From: a virus
DNA: 44,444 bases
IMG/VR virus record: IMGVR_UViG_3300045996_000519
Span: 1 to 44,444 of that record
Reading direction: 5' to 3' (one strand)
Both the position numbers and the translations under genes were made by a program. The notes below the pieces were generated by a model that made no database searches, was not told the DNA's origin, and saw only the letters and a list, made by a program, of their open reading frames with translations. Shown piece after piece: positions 7,931 through 14,924 of this stretch. The first letter of the stretch is position 1, and every line of letters begins with the position of its first letter.

Positions 7931-8094
7931 GCGTCACCTGCGGCATTGAGGAAGGCGATTTCATTCGGGTCGGCCCATCCGCCTTCGGCCCACCAGTGAT
8001 CGGGAACATCGTCCTCCCAATCTTCGGGCGTATCGTCCGCCTCGTCGTCATACGGAGGGTCTAGGTGCCAGCGGCTAAACGGGTGCCAAATCAT
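7927..8094 (-). CDS. 55-residue acidic Trp-rich protein
   Basis: I place the start at 8094 (ATG preceded by AGGAAAATC) rather than the longer frame at 8133, because the candidate promoter lies just upstream at 8125-8154. The product has five Trp and about 14 acidic residues in 55, with a Pro/Asp/Glu-rich centre and Trp-Trp near 34. It is the first gene after the candidate promoter. Function unknown; small acidic aromatic proteins of phages often bind host proteins, which is only suggestive. Confidence 0.55.
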   Translation of the reverse strand: MIWHPFSRWHLDPPYDDEADDTPEDWEDDVPDHWWAEGGWADPNEIAFLNAAGDA

Positions 8095-8124
8095 GCTGAT
8101 TTTCCTTTGCCGACACAGTGATTT

Positions 8125-8154
8125 ACAGTACACTCAGAACGTCAAAAAGTCCAA
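8125..8154 (-). promoter_or_regulatory. Candidate promoter for the packaging/structural block
   Basis: On the minus strand TTGGAC (8149-8154), an 18-base spacer and TACTGT (8125-8130) form a reasonable sigma70-type promoter. Transcription would begin about 24 bases before the ATG at 8094, leaving room for its AGGAAA ribosome-binding site. It sits in the only gap of more than 100 bases between the replication genes and terminase, where a late promoter would be expected. The rest of the 8095-8245 gap holds no gene I can support. Confidence 0.4.
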
Positions 8155-8245
8155 GTTTTACAAGGGTTTTTCGCGATCTTTCCACCCGTTCCCCACCCCG
8201 AAAATCGCCCACAAAACGCCCCGCAGTCCCCATCGTCCAAACCCC

Positions 8246-8449
8246 CTATTCAACAGAAGGGGGAGAGGGCAAAGGCATCCAGTGAGTGGGCTTGACCGAC
8301 CTAGTGGCGTCCATATCGCCCCACACGGTCCAAGCGTCTCCGGTCCAATAGGCCACGTACCGAAAGAAGTGCTGGTCGCTTTGCACCCCAACTAGGATTT
8401 CCTCCCGGTCCTTCGGCGCTGTTTCAATCGGTTGCCATTCATTCGTCAT
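8246..8449 (-). CDS. DUF551-type protein, copy 1
   Basis: 67 residues with the family pattern: W-Q-P-I-E-T-A-P-K-D at the N-terminus, a Trp-rich middle and P-T-H-W-M-P-L-P at the C-terminus. DUF551 proteins are small, common in phages and prophages, and of unknown function. Two further members lie at 25019-25228 and 26852-27094 on the other strand, so the genome carries three diverged copies. This one is in the replication-packaging train after the replication genes. Confidence 0.85.
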   Translation of the reverse strand: MTNEWQPIETAPKDREEILVGVQSDQHFFRYVAYWTGDAWTVWGDMDATRSVKPTHWMPLPSPPSVE

Positions 8450-8485
8450 TTCTCACCCTTCCCCTTGAATGTGGGAGTGAGAGGA

Positions 8486-9325
8486 TCATGCGGCTTGGTC
8501 CTCAAGTAATTCGGGCGGCACGCGGCACTTCGGTTCGCCAGGTCGTGGGCCATACCGCTGCTCGTACCAAATGCCCTGAGATTGGAAGGCGCGCAGCGCA
8601 GCAGGCCAGTCGATGGCCTGCACCGGCCTCTGCGGCTTCGGCTTGATTGCTGCCTTCTCCGCAGCCCGGCGCTCGATGACGCGAACGAAGAAATTCCAAC
8701 TGCCAATGTCCGGACGGGAGGTTTCCTCGATGGCCGGGATGATGTCGGCATCGAGGTCGTACCCCTTCGCGATGAGGGCCACGATGGGGCTGATACCGAG
8801 AGCCAGGTTGGGATGGTGGCCGCCGTTCTTGCCTGCTGCGGCCAAGAGGCGGTCATACGGGAAGTCGCTCGCGCGCTGTTGCGAAGCAACATTCTGGTTT
8901 CTGGTTTCTGGCATATGAGTAATAGGTGGGCCAATGGCAGACCCATTAGGTGCATCTGATTGTTCAACGTCATCAGAGGTTTGCGACCAACGCTTGTTGG
9001 CCGCTTTCCGCCCTTTTTGAGCACGTGCATGATCTTTCGTCATGCGGCGCGAGAAGACGACACCTTTGCCCGTCATGCTCAGCACGCCCGCTTGTCTCAG
9101 TTCGGCCATGAGGGCCGTAACCTCGTCCACGGGCACGCCTGTCATACGAGCTAGGGTGGCGCCTTCTACCTGTTGACCGTTAAGCACTAGGTGCCCATAC
9201 GGCTTTGCCTCGTGCATGATGCAGAGGCATTCGATCCAGAGCCCGCGAGCCGCGAGGCTCACTGCCCTGAGAGCTTGGTCGCCGCGCCAATCGCGCGGGT
9301 AGAACTTCATCCAGGGGTCGCTCAT
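8486..9325 (-). CDS. Replication protein, helicase-partner type (winged-helix N-terminus)
   Basis: 279 residues, overlapping the DnaB-type helicase by four bases (ATGA). The N-terminal 90 residues (W-M-K-F-Y-P-R-D-W near 5-13, then a helix-turn-helix-like section around 55-85) resemble the N-terminal domain of phage replisome organisers and DUF1376-like proteins that bind origin DNA. A basic linker follows (about 98-112). The C-terminal part is helical and could contact helicase. There is no Walker motif, so it is not a DnaC-type ATPase. It probably brings the helicase to the origin near 10.85 kb. Confidence 0.7.
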   Translation of the reverse strand: MSDPWMKFYPRDWRGDQALRAVSLAARGLWIECLCIMHEAKPYGHLVLNGQQVEGATLARMTGVPVDEVTALMAELRQAGVLSMTGKGVVFSRRMTKDHARAQKGRKAANKRWSQTSDDVEQSDAPNGSAIGPPITHMPETRNQNVASQQRASDFPYDRLLAAAGKNGGHHPNLALGISPIVALIAKGYDLDADIIPAIEETSRPDIGSWNFFVRVIERRAAEKAAIKPKPQRPVQAIDWPAALRAFQSQGIWYEQRYGPRPGEPKCRVPPELLEDQAA

Positions 9326-10677
9326 TTCGCGTCCCTCACTCGGGAATGCGCCATGTCAGCCCATAGCGTCACGTCGCCGGTTTCCCCTTGGCGGTTTTTC
9401 CGCACAAGGAAGTCCATATCGAAATGGGTTTCTGTTAGCCGGTGGTGGTCAGCGTCCGGGTCGTTCGCGAGGTAGTAGTTCTCGCGATAGAGGAACGCGA
9501 CGACATGCGCGGCCTGCTCGATTTCGCCGGTCCACCGAAGATCCGATAGCGTCGGGCGCTTGTCGTCACGCTTCTCGACATCGCGCGAGAGTTGGCACAG
9601 CACCACTACGGCAATGTCCAGTTCCTTGGCGAGAACGCGCAAGCCGTCGATATTGGCGCTCACCTCCATCACCGGATTGCCACGGTAGCGGTCGCCGGGT
9701 GCGATGATGGTCAGGTGGTCAACGCAAAGGATGTCCAGCCGACGCCCGTCGCTTTCCATCTGCAACTGCACCTCGCGAGCGCGCGCCTTGATGTCGCGAA
9801 GCGAGAGGTTCGGGCTGTAGTCCACATAGAGCGGTAGGCCCTGTAAGCTGTTGTTGATCGTCTCCAACTCCTCGATCTGAGTGTCGGACAATTGCCGCTT
9901 CATGATCTGGCTATAGGTCGGCGTAAACGCGTGGTCGCCAAGGTCGGACACACACCGCGCCCATACCTCTTCCTCAGTCATCTCCAGGCTGATGAAGGCC
10001 ACGCCATGCTGTTCCCGACTGGCAGCGATAAGCGATGACAGGGCGAAGGTTGATTTGCCCATCGCCGGGCGGGCGGCTATCACATAGAGCTGCCCTGCCC
10101 TGTAACGGCCGATCTTTTTGTCGAGGGACTTGAGCCCGGTCGTGAAGCTGCGAACCGCGCGCTTCGACTTTAGCTCGATGATGAGGTTATTGCCGCCTTG
10201 GTCGAGGTAGCCAGCGTCCTTGACCTTGCGCGTGGACTGGATGCGCTCAACCTGCGCGATCATCTCTGACGAGAGGTCGAACGGGTCGTTTGCGGCATCC
10301 CGCGCCACGCGGCCCACGAACTCGCTAGTGCTGGACAGCACTCGCCGCGCCCAACGGTCCCGGACAATGTGCAGTACGCCGGGGATGGCCTCTGGAGCCA
10401 CCGCCTTGTCGATGAGGGCGATATAGAGCTTCTGGACGAGCAGCGGGTCATGGTCGTTGGCGAGGTCGGGAAGATGTCCGATCACCGCCTCGCGCGAGAT
10501 CTCGCCGCCCGCCTGGTGCACCTTTAGCGCCGCATCAAAAAACACACGCGCGGAGTCGTCGGTGAACCACTCGGCGCTAATCGTGTCGCCAATCATCAGC
10601 ATGGTTTTCGGCCATGCCAAAAGCGACCCGACCAGGGCGAATTCCGCGTCAACATTTTCGAGGGCAACGCGGTCCAT
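9322..10677 (-). CDS. dnaB: Replicative DNA helicase, DnaB family
   Basis: 451 residues, full length for DnaB. The N-terminal helical domain covers about residues 1-110 and a RecA-like ATPase domain follows from about 175. Walker A reads ARPAMGKST (202-210), Walker B ends at Asp320 (ILCVD), and the segment around 357-380 with R-D-V-E-K-R and D-L-R-W-T-G matches the DnaB arginine-finger/DNA-loop region. It unwinds DNA at the phage fork. It is preceded by a 45-residue gene overlapping by three bases and followed by its probable loader. Confidence 0.95.
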   Translation of the reverse strand: MDRVALENVDAEFALVGSLLAWPKTMLMIGDTISAEWFTDDSARVFFDAALKVHQAGGEISREAVIGHLPDLANDHDPLLVQKLYIALIDKAVAPEAIPGVLHIVRDRWARRVLSSTSEFVGRVARDAANDPFDLSSEMIAQVERIQSTRKVKDAGYLDQGGNNLIIELKSKRAVRSFTTGLKSLDKKIGRYRAGQLYVIAARPAMGKSTFALSSLIAASREQHGVAFISLEMTEEEVWARCVSDLGDHAFTPTYSQIMKRQLSDTQIEELETINNSLQGLPLYVDYSPNLSLRDIKARAREVQLQMESDGRRLDILCVDHLTIIAPGDRYRGNPVMEVSANIDGLRVLAKELDIAVVVLCQLSRDVEKRDDKRPTLSDLRWTGEIEQAAHVVAFLYRENYYLANDPDADHHRLTETHFDMDFLVRKNRQGETGDVTLWADMAHSRVRDAK

Positions 10678-10814
10678 CAGTAGACCGGCCTCCCCTCAAG
10701 AATGCGCTGGACGACCGCCCCGACAGCGGCGCCCAAAGTCTTCCATGTCGTGTTGTCGTTCGCTGGCGCCGGGTGGGCAGCAGTGTCTTGGATGCTGATT
10801 TTGATCTTGCTCAT
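10677..10814 (-). CDS. 45-residue protein upstream of the helicase
   Basis: A short frame running from an ATG at 10814 to a TGA that overlaps the helicase ATG (TGATG). The product has a Lys/Ile N-terminus, a Pro/Ala linker and a short hydrophobic helix (Gly-Ala-Ala-Val-Gly-Ala-Val-Val) near 28-35. The tight coupling and the lack of any other gene between it and the origin region support it. Function unknown. Confidence 0.6.
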   Translation of the reverse strand: MSKIKISIQDTAAHPAPANDNTTWKTLGAAVGAVVQRILEGRPVY

Positions 10815-10933
10815 GTGCCCCATCTTTCCGACTGTCGGTTAACGTCTTCTTAACCAATTTGACTGTGGATAATACTCACGTTCAGATCTATAATTCTAAG
10901 GTGATTTGCCCGGAAATGCTCTGGCCTCCGCCT
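10815..10933. other. Candidate replication origin with DnaA box
   Basis: This 119-base gap is clearly richer in A+T than its surroundings and contains a perfect consensus DnaA box TTATCCACA (minus strand, 10864-10872). A near-match TTCTCCACA lies in the opposite orientation at 10979-10987, inside the neighbouring gene. An AT-rich stretch with TATAAT at 10889-10894 could be an unwinding element or part of a promoter. The gap lies between a gene with a DnaA-type DNA-binding domain and the helicase gene, the expected place for a phage origin. Confidence 0.55.
10864..10872 (-). promoter_or_regulatory. DnaA box, perfect consensus
   Basis: Reads TTATCCACA on the minus strand, identical to the bacterial DnaA box consensus. 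It is 61 bases from the 3' end of a gene whose product ends in a DnaA domain IV-like helix-turn-helix, so either host DnaA or the phage protein may bind here. Confidence 0.6.
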
Positions 10934-11410
10934 TTACAAGCCCCCTGCCTGTGCATTGTTGATAATGACGGGAACAACTTCTCCACAGGTCTTGACGTGG
11001 GGAGACCTTTTTATGCGTCCGAGGGCGTACAAAATGCTCGAATGGTCCCGCCCGCCGAACGCGCGCCCGATGTCTGGCATGCTCAAATGGGAGCAGTGGG
11101 AGTGCACCAGGCGGATGGCTTCGTACCGGATCGCGACAGTCGCCCGGTCACGCCGGGGCCCTGTAATATCGTCGGCCAGGACGCCACGCCGTAGCGCGAC
11201 GAGTTGGATGATGTTCCGGGCGCCAGAGAGGCACACTAGGTTGATGGGCGCGCCATATGGAGGCGGTGTCGGTCGGGCGATGTTCTGTGGCTTGTAGGGG
11301 CGAACCCGTAGGTCTGGGAGCCTGTAAGGCAGCCGTGTTGGCGAACCCAGCCGCGCACGCACGCCAGCGTAGTGTTCCGCCTGTCCGGCGAACGTAGAGA
11401 GATCACTCAT
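10934..11410 (-). CDS. DnaA domain IV-like DNA-binding protein
   Basis: 158 residues. Residues about 90-135 carry the signature of the C-terminal DNA-binding domain of DnaA: a helix ending in Ser, then M-P-D-I-G-R-A-F-G-G-R-D-H-S-S-I-L-Y-A, closely matching the DnaA recognition helix with the GRDHS core. There is no AAA+ ATPase domain; the N-terminal 55 residues are Pro/Arg-rich. It could bind DnaA boxes in the adjacent gap (10864-10872) and steer or block host DnaA. Free-standing DnaA-C domains exist in phages and prophages. Good confidence in the domain, less in the role. Confidence 0.85.
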   Translation of the reverse strand: MSDLSTFAGQAEHYAGVRARLGSPTRLPYRLPDLRVRPYKPQNIARPTPPPYGAPINLVCLSGARNIIQLVALRRGVLADDITGPRRDRATVAIRYEAIRLVHSHCSHLSMPDIGRAFGGRDHSSILYALGRIKRSPHVKTCGEVVPVIINNAQAGGL

Positions 11411-11449
11411 TGCACACGCTTTCTGCCGATCCCCCGACCGGCGATTGGT

Positions 11450-11911
11450 CTAAATAGGTCGTATTTCCACGCGCACAGCACCGCCCTTGACGGGCTCACC
11501 GATTGCGTAGGTTGGTTGGAAAAGGCTGTCGTCTATGCCGAGGGCATCAGCGATCCCATCGAAGTGGGCCTTGAGGCTGGCCTGAAGGTTGTCGCGATCC
11601 CTTCGGCGCTTGTCCGGTGGGAAGAAGGTAACGGAGATGCCAACGCGCTCCCACTCGGGGCGCCGAAGCGTAACCATCCTCGTGCTGTAGTATGCCGCCG
11701 CGCGCGCCGCCTTTACCGCCTTCGCCTTCTTTGCCCAATGCACGCGAGCATTCGGGCTAAGGGCCTTGTCGGGCCAGCCGAGGACGAAGGGTGTCAGACC
11801 CTCCGTGTGGGGCTGGACATCGACCGCCCACTTCGGCAGCGGGTCACTGGCGTATTGAACGAAGCGTGTTTCCCCGCCGGCGGAATGGCGGTAGCTAACC
11901 ATATTGGTCAT
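11450..11911 (-). CDS. RusA-like Holliday junction resolvase
   Basis: 153 residues. The characteristic RusA block is present: L-S-P-N-A-R at about 51-56, R-D-R-D-N-L at 104-109 with Asp105 and Asp107 as metal ligands, and G-I-A-D-A-L-G-I-D-D with Asp127/Asp128 for the last catalytic Asp. The N-terminal 40 residues are an extension before the core; a later Met at position 4 is possible. It would resolve branched DNA left by replication and recombination so that concatemers can be packaged. Coupled by ATGA to the upstream methyltransferase. Confidence 0.9.
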   Translation of the reverse strand: MTNMVSYRHSAGGETRFVQYASDPLPKWAVDVQPHTEGLTPFVLGWPDKALSPNARVHWAKKAKAVKAARAAAYYSTRMVTLRRPEWERVGISVTFFPPDKRRRDRDNLQASLKAHFDGIADALGIDDSLFQPTYAIGEPVKGGAVRVEIRPI

Positions 11912-12549
11912 GCTGCCTCCCTCATGCTTTCGAGATGCGCGATTGCCGAGCGGCCGATGAACTCGCTATAGGCCGGCGGGATGGCTTCCCTGAGCTCGTC
12001 GCGGGTCGCCCAAGGCATACCCATGATCTCTCTAGCAAGTTCGGCGCCCGAGAAGTTCCCGACAATGTGCATGTATTCGCCGGGCTGCACGCGACGCCCC
12101 ATCTTCCGGAGCTTGGCCGTATGCTCAGGGTGATCTGGAGGCTCCAACCGGAACGAGGCCTCAAACAGACGGTGCCGGTAGGTACGAATGCCAAACATGG
12201 CCCCGCACAAGAGCACAGCGTTCCGGAGCGGCGACCCCTCGACGTTCTCAATGCAGTAGAGAAGGCCCTCTCGGCTACCCAGCCGATCCCGCACTCTGTC
12301 AATCAGATCGGGGTGGCCGTTATTCCGTATCCGCTGGGCTTTCGTGTAGGCTTGGCACGGCGGGGACGCCCACACGAAATCGAAACCCTCAAGCGGATAG
12401 TACAGCGCATCTGCCTGGTGGAACTCAAACGGATAGTTCGGCTGCGGCCGAATATCGACGCCCACCACCTCAAAGCCCGCCTGATGCAGCCCCATCCCGG
12501 CGCCGCCCGCACAGCAGAACAAGTCGAGAGCGCGAAGCTTCCGCATCAT
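11908..12549 (-). CDS. Short C5-cytosine DNA methyltransferase
   Basis: 213 residues. Motif I (L-D-L-F-C-C-A-G-G-A-G-M-G, about 8-20), motif IV with catalytic Cys65 (S-P-P-C-Q), motif VI (E-N-V, 101-103), motif VIII (R-H-R, about 125-127) and a motif X-like segment near the end (P-P-A-Y-S-E-F-I-G) are all present. The region for a target-recognition domain is very short, about half the usual size, so recognition may be loose or need a partner. It likely modifies phage DNA against restriction, or acts in regulation. Coupled by ATGATG to the upstream gene. Confidence 0.9.
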   Translation of the reverse strand: MMRKLRALDLFCCAGGAGMGLHQAGFEVVGVDIRPQPNYPFEFHQADALYYPLEGFDFVWASPPCQAYTKAQRIRNNGHPDLIDRVRDRLGSREGLLYCIENVEGSPLRNAVLLCGAMFGIRTYRHRLFEASFRLEPPDHPEHTAKLRKMGRRVQPGEYMHIVGNFSGAELAREIMGMPWATRDELREAIPPAYSEFIGRSAIAHLESMREAA

Positions 12550-12716
12550 CCCCTCCCCAGTTCTGCCTTTAGCTTCGCAGTCGTCTTTGCCTTGGCCTTT
12601 TCATAGCGGCGGAATGTCTTCGCATCCCGAGCAGGAACATAGATAACCGTAGGCTCCCCTACCCGTACTGAGACAGGCTTGCGGAGTATGGACATGAAGG
12701 AGAGGAGGGAGGTCAT
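12546..12716 (-). CDS. 56-residue basic protein
   Basis: I start it at ATG 12716, which overlaps the upstream stop (ATGA) and follows GGATGAAGG; the longer frame to 12848 has no support. The product has a hydrophobic beginning, a Val/Arg strand and a Lys/Ala-rich helical tail (last 25 residues). It might bind nucleic acid or the membrane; no family recognised. Confidence 0.55.
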   Translation of the reverse strand: MTSLLSFMSILRKPVSVRVGEPTVIYVPARDAKTFRRYEKAKAKTTAKLKAELGRG

Positions 12717-12940
12717 GCCTTCATCCACTTCAGGTGATTGCGGCTGTAGACGATCCACAGAGCGAGGTTCATGGGCAGCAGCCCCCACGTCGCCGTGGTG
12801 ACGATCCAGACCAGCCATAGAGCTTGGTTCACGAGGCCGATGGCCCATGCCCAGCGCGTCTTATTCCCCGCCAGAACCGTCATGTAGATCGTGATCGCAG
12901 ACAGCAGCCACGGCAGGTAGATGCGGATGGCGTCGCTCAT
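12713..12940 (-). CDS. Small integral membrane protein
   Basis: 75 residues from the ATG at 12940, coupled to the upstream gene; the longer frame begins inside that gene. Two or three hydrophobic segments are visible at about 5-22, 31-49 and 51-62, with short polar turns containing Gly-Asn-Lys-Thr-Arg. It would sit in the host inner membrane. Small proteins of this look occur in the early regions of alphaproteobacterial phages; exclusion or transport are possible roles but unproven. Confidence 0.6.
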   Translation of the reverse strand: MSDAIRIYLPWLLSAITIYMTVLAGNKTRWAWAIGLVNQALWLVWIVTTATWGLLPMNLALWIVYSRNHLKWMKA

Positions 12941-13194
12941 TGCTGCCCGCCCTCTACATTGTGAGAGGGGGGCGGCCTGCGCCACACAGCGGCCTCTAGG
13001 TCGCCAGGAGCGGGCCACTGTACGGCATACGCGCGGCCAGTGAGTACCCACCATGCCGCTTGCAGGCGGTTGCCATCATAGGGTTCGTAGACAGCCGTCA
13101 CGATGCGACCGTCCGGTAGGCCGCACGAGACATCCGGGCCGCCGAACATGTTGAAGATGCTGTGGACGCCCCAAGGGCGCTTCCCGACGCTCAT
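12937..13194 (-). CDS. Hypothetical protein
   Basis: 85 residues, soluble, with several Trp and Gly-Pro pairs and a Pro-rich C-terminus. It reads as a small beta-rich fold (Val-Ser-Cys-Gly-Leu-Pro-Asp-Gly-Arg-Ile-Val around 22-32). Overlaps both neighbours by four bases. No family recognised. Confidence 0.6.
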   Translation of the reverse strand: MSVGKRPWGVHSIFNMFGGPDVSCGLPDGRIVTAVYEPYDGNRLQAAWWVLTGRAYAVQWPAPGDLEAAVWRRPPPSHNVEGGQQ

Positions 13195-13553
13195 CGCCCG
13201 CCTCCATTGGAAGCGAGCGTTAGCCCCGACCTTTTCGCCTTAATTTTGCGAGCCAAAGCCGCAGCTTCAGCTTCCAAATCTTCCAGAGAGTCATCGTTGA
13301 GGGCCTTCTCAATTGCGATCTGGTGCTGAAGTTTTGTGACCTGGCGCTGGCACAGGTCAAGATAGGCCATCCGCAACCGGCCAAACAACGACACATCGCA
13401 CGACTTCGCCCGCCGCGAGCGAAGGTGCATGATCTGGTTCGGGCTGAGCCCGTAGCGCTGCTCGATCCTGAAAAGCGCACCCTCGGTGTCCGAGCCGCGC
13501 GCCTCCATTTCTACCAGTCGGCTGGCGTAGTCGTATGCCGCCTCGACAGTCAT
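13191..13553 (-). CDS. Helical, possibly DNA-binding hypothetical protein
   Basis: 120 residues from ATG 13553, which I prefer to 13586 because it overlaps the upstream stop (ATGA) and follows GAGG. The centre (about residues 33-58) reads as a helix-turn-helix with Y-G-L-S-P-N-Q-I then a basic helix, and the C-terminal half is a coiled-coil-like Glu/Ala/Lys stretch with a basic end. A regulator or nucleoid-type role is plausible from this layout. Confidence 0.6.
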   Translation of the reverse strand: MTVEAAYDYASRLVEMEARGSDTEGALFRIEQRYGLSPNQIMHLRSRRAKSCDVSLFGRLRMAYLDLCQRQVTKLQHQIAIEKALNDDSLEDLEAEAAALARKIKAKRSGLTLASNGGGR

Positions 13554-14074
13554 GGGTTGAACCTCATCCTTGGTTTTCGTGAACATGCTTCAGCTCGCTT
13601 CTCGTTAGGTTCGATCTCATCCAAACCGGATGACGAGAGGCGACGAAGGAAATGCGAGCGATCGGGGACATCTGCCAGGACGTGGTCGATCAGCTCAGGT
13701 TGGAACTTGGAGCGGGAAGCGGAGCTGCCACTGAGGCGCTCCGCCCCGGCCCACACAACCGCAGGGATGAGACTGCGGCAGCGTTTGAATTTGTGGCGAC
13801 GGCTCATCTGTCGGGAGGGGGAGAGAACCGTCGCCTTTGCGCGGGAGGAGTCGCGCAAACTGGAATAAAGGATGGTGGAGCGACTGAGTTGAGCCCCACC
13901 CAGTTGCCGTCGCCGTGGGAGGTTTGGACTGGCAACGGAGTCAGGAAAGTCGGTATCGAGATAGCCACGGTTAGCCGCCGCAAGAGGACCATGCCCCAAG
14001 GGTCCGCCGTGGTTATCTCGATAGCGGCCTATCGCGAGAGCCGGTGGCCCGTCGCTGCGCTTGGGTAAGGTCAT
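13550..14074 (-). CDS. Arg/Ser-rich hypothetical protein containing a nested DNA hairpin
   Basis: 174 residues if it starts at ATG 14074, whose ATGA overlaps the stop of the upstream membrane peptide, and ends on the ATGA of the next gene. Composition is unusual (many Arg, Ser, Pro), so parts may be read in other frames. An internal ATG at 13807 would give an 85-residue product, and a 62-codon frame (13804-13992) ends on that same ATG. The C-terminal 60 residues look the most protein-like. The 5' part contains the large inverted repeat at 13954-14023. Function unknown. Confidence 0.45.
   Translation of the reverse strand: MTLPKRSDGPPALAIGRYRDNHGGPLGHGPLAAANRGYLDTDFPDSVASPNLPRRRQLGGAQLSRSTILYSSLRDSSRAKATVLSPSRQMSRRHKFKRCRSLIPAVVWAGAERLSGSSASRSKFQPELIDHVLADVPDRSHFLRRLSSSGLDEIEPNEKRAEACSRKPRMRFNP
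13954..14023. repeat. Nested inverted repeat (17-bp arms, internal hairpin)
   Basis: The arms TATCGAGATAGCCACGG (13954-13970) and CCGTGGTTATCTCGATA (14007-14023) pair along 17 positions with one G-T. The 36-base loop itself contains a GGACC/GGTCC hairpin. The structure lies in the 5' half of the frame 13550-14074. It would form on the minus-strand transcript and also as a cruciform in DNA. Candidate regulatory RNA, processing site or protein-binding site. Confidence 0.6.
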
Positions 14075-14187
14075 GACACCAGCACCCGAATTGCGATTGC
14101 AGCCCAGGCTATGACCACAAGAGCACCAGCAGCGCCGATGAGGATGTACACGTAGGCTGGGACGGACGTGGTGGTGCGGGGCATCAT
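14071..14187 (-). CDS. 38-residue single-pass membrane peptide
   Basis: A frame of 38 codons beginning on the ATG that overlaps the upstream stop (ATGATG) and ending on the ATGA of the next gene. The peptide has a polar Thr/Arg start and one continuous hydrophobic helix (about residues 11-35, with Leu-Ile-Gly-Ala-Ala-Gly-Ala-Leu-Val-Val). Coupling at both ends is strong support. Role unknown; tiny early membrane proteins may act in exclusion. Confidence 0.6.
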   Translation of the reverse strand: MMPRTTTSVPAYVYILIGAAGALVVIAWAAIAIRVLVS

Positions 14188-14585
14188 GCGACCTCCCCTC
14201 TTTGTTCAGCCTGTCGCGCTTTCTTGGAATATCGCCGCTTAGACTCCTCGCTCCATGCGGCACGGCCCATCGTGCGATGCTTGAGCCTGCCCGTTGGTCG
14301 AAGATCTATTTCATCCACCGGCACGCCATCCTGAAGGGCACCGAGCATGTCGAGCAGCCGGGGCGTGGCAACGAACCATTCCGAATGACTATGAGCGTCC
14401 GCAAAGGCAAGATGCAGCTTGGTTTCAAGCGCCTCGCCCCCGCCCCGAATGACGTGGACCAGTTCCAGCGGAATTGGCGACCATGCGTTAAAATACTCGC
14501 GGCGCTTCTCAGGGCGCACCGAGTAGCCAATCTTTATCGGGCCGGACTGCCCAACGGGGCGAAGGAAGTAGACGTAGCTACTCAT
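14184..14585 (-). CDS. GIY-YIG-like nuclease-family protein (T5orf172 type), copy 1
   Basis: 133 residues. The first 75 residues carry the T5orf172/MUG113-like core of the GIY-YIG superfamily: Y-V-Y-F-L at 4-8, I-K-I-G-Y-S at 17-22 followed by basic residues, a Leu-Glu-X-Lys-Leu-His helix near 53-58 and S-E-W-F near 68-71 with the Glu in the metal-binding position. The C-terminal 40 residues are basic and helical, probably DNA-binding. A second member is at 24352-24768 on the plus strand. It is just after the Cro-like gene, the first position of the leftward operon. Confidence 0.75.
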   Translation of the reverse strand: MSSYVYFLRPVGQSGPIKIGYSVRPEKRREYFNAWSPIPLELVHVIRGGGEALETKLHLAFADAHSHSEWFVATPRLLDMLGALQDGVPVDEIDLRPTGRLKHRTMGRAAWSEESKRRYSKKARQAEQRGEVA

Positions 14586-14887
14586 GCTGCCACCTTGGCG
14601 CGCTTGGTTGCCTTGGTTGCCTTGGTTGCCTTGGTTGCCTTGGTTGCCTTGGCTGCTTTGCGTTTTGCCTTACGAGCGGCCTCCGAGCGGGCCTGGATCT
14701 GGTACAGCCCGGCTTGGGTAAGCGAGTGCTTGCCCTTCTCCAGCATCGCGGGCCAATACCGGGACGGTATGGAGTTGCGGTGCTTCATCGCATTGGCGGT
14801 GGAGTAATTGAGGCCGAGGTCAGCCGCGAGAGTGGCAATCCCCCACACGGCGATCAGGTCGTCAAACGTGTCGAATGCTTGGCTCAT
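14582..14887 (-). CDS. Cro-like early regulator with Lys-rich repeat tail
   Basis: 101 residues from ATG 14887, facing away from the repressor gene. The first 55 residues form a small helix-turn-helix (G-I-A-T-L-A-A-D-L-G-L-N-Y-S-T at 16-30, then a basic recognition helix), resembling the Cro/YdaS type that lets the lytic path proceed. The C-terminal 30 residues are Lys/Ala/Thr repeats coded by a 9-base tandem repeat, a likely non-specific DNA-binding tail. The -10 box ends about seven bases before ATG, so the mRNA would be leaderless or nearly so. Confidence 0.75.
   Translation of the reverse strand: MSQAFDTFDDLIAVWGIATLAADLGLNYSTANAMKHRNSIPSRYWPAMLEKGKHSLTQAGLYQIQARSEAARKAKRKAAKATKATKATKATKATKRAKVAA
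14603..14656. repeat. 9-base tandem repeat in the cro-like gene
   Basis: Five perfect copies of CTTGGTTGC and one with a single change, in frame, encoding repeated Lys-Ala-Thr in the protein tail. Such short units can gain or lose copies by slippage, so the tail length probably varies between strains. It is not a CRISPR: there are no spacers. Confidence 0.9.
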
Positions 14888-14894
14888 ACGCCAC

Positions 14895-14922
14895 ATAAAA
14901 CACAATACGCATTTTCGTGCAA
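14895..14922 (-). promoter_or_regulatory. Candidate early leftward promoter (for cro-like operon)
   Basis: On the minus strand TTGCAC (14917-14922), a 16-base spacer and TTTTAT (14895-14900) precede the ATG at 14887. The seven-base gap between -10 and ATG implies a leaderless message. The -35 lies next to the operator-like repeats at 14925-14948, so repressor bound there could block it. Confidence 0.45.
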
Positions 14923-14924
14923 TA

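Noticed and set aside
14603-14656. Possible CRISPR-like array
   Set aside because: The repeat is a 9-base head-to-tail unit without spacers and is read in frame as a Lys-Ala-Thr tail.
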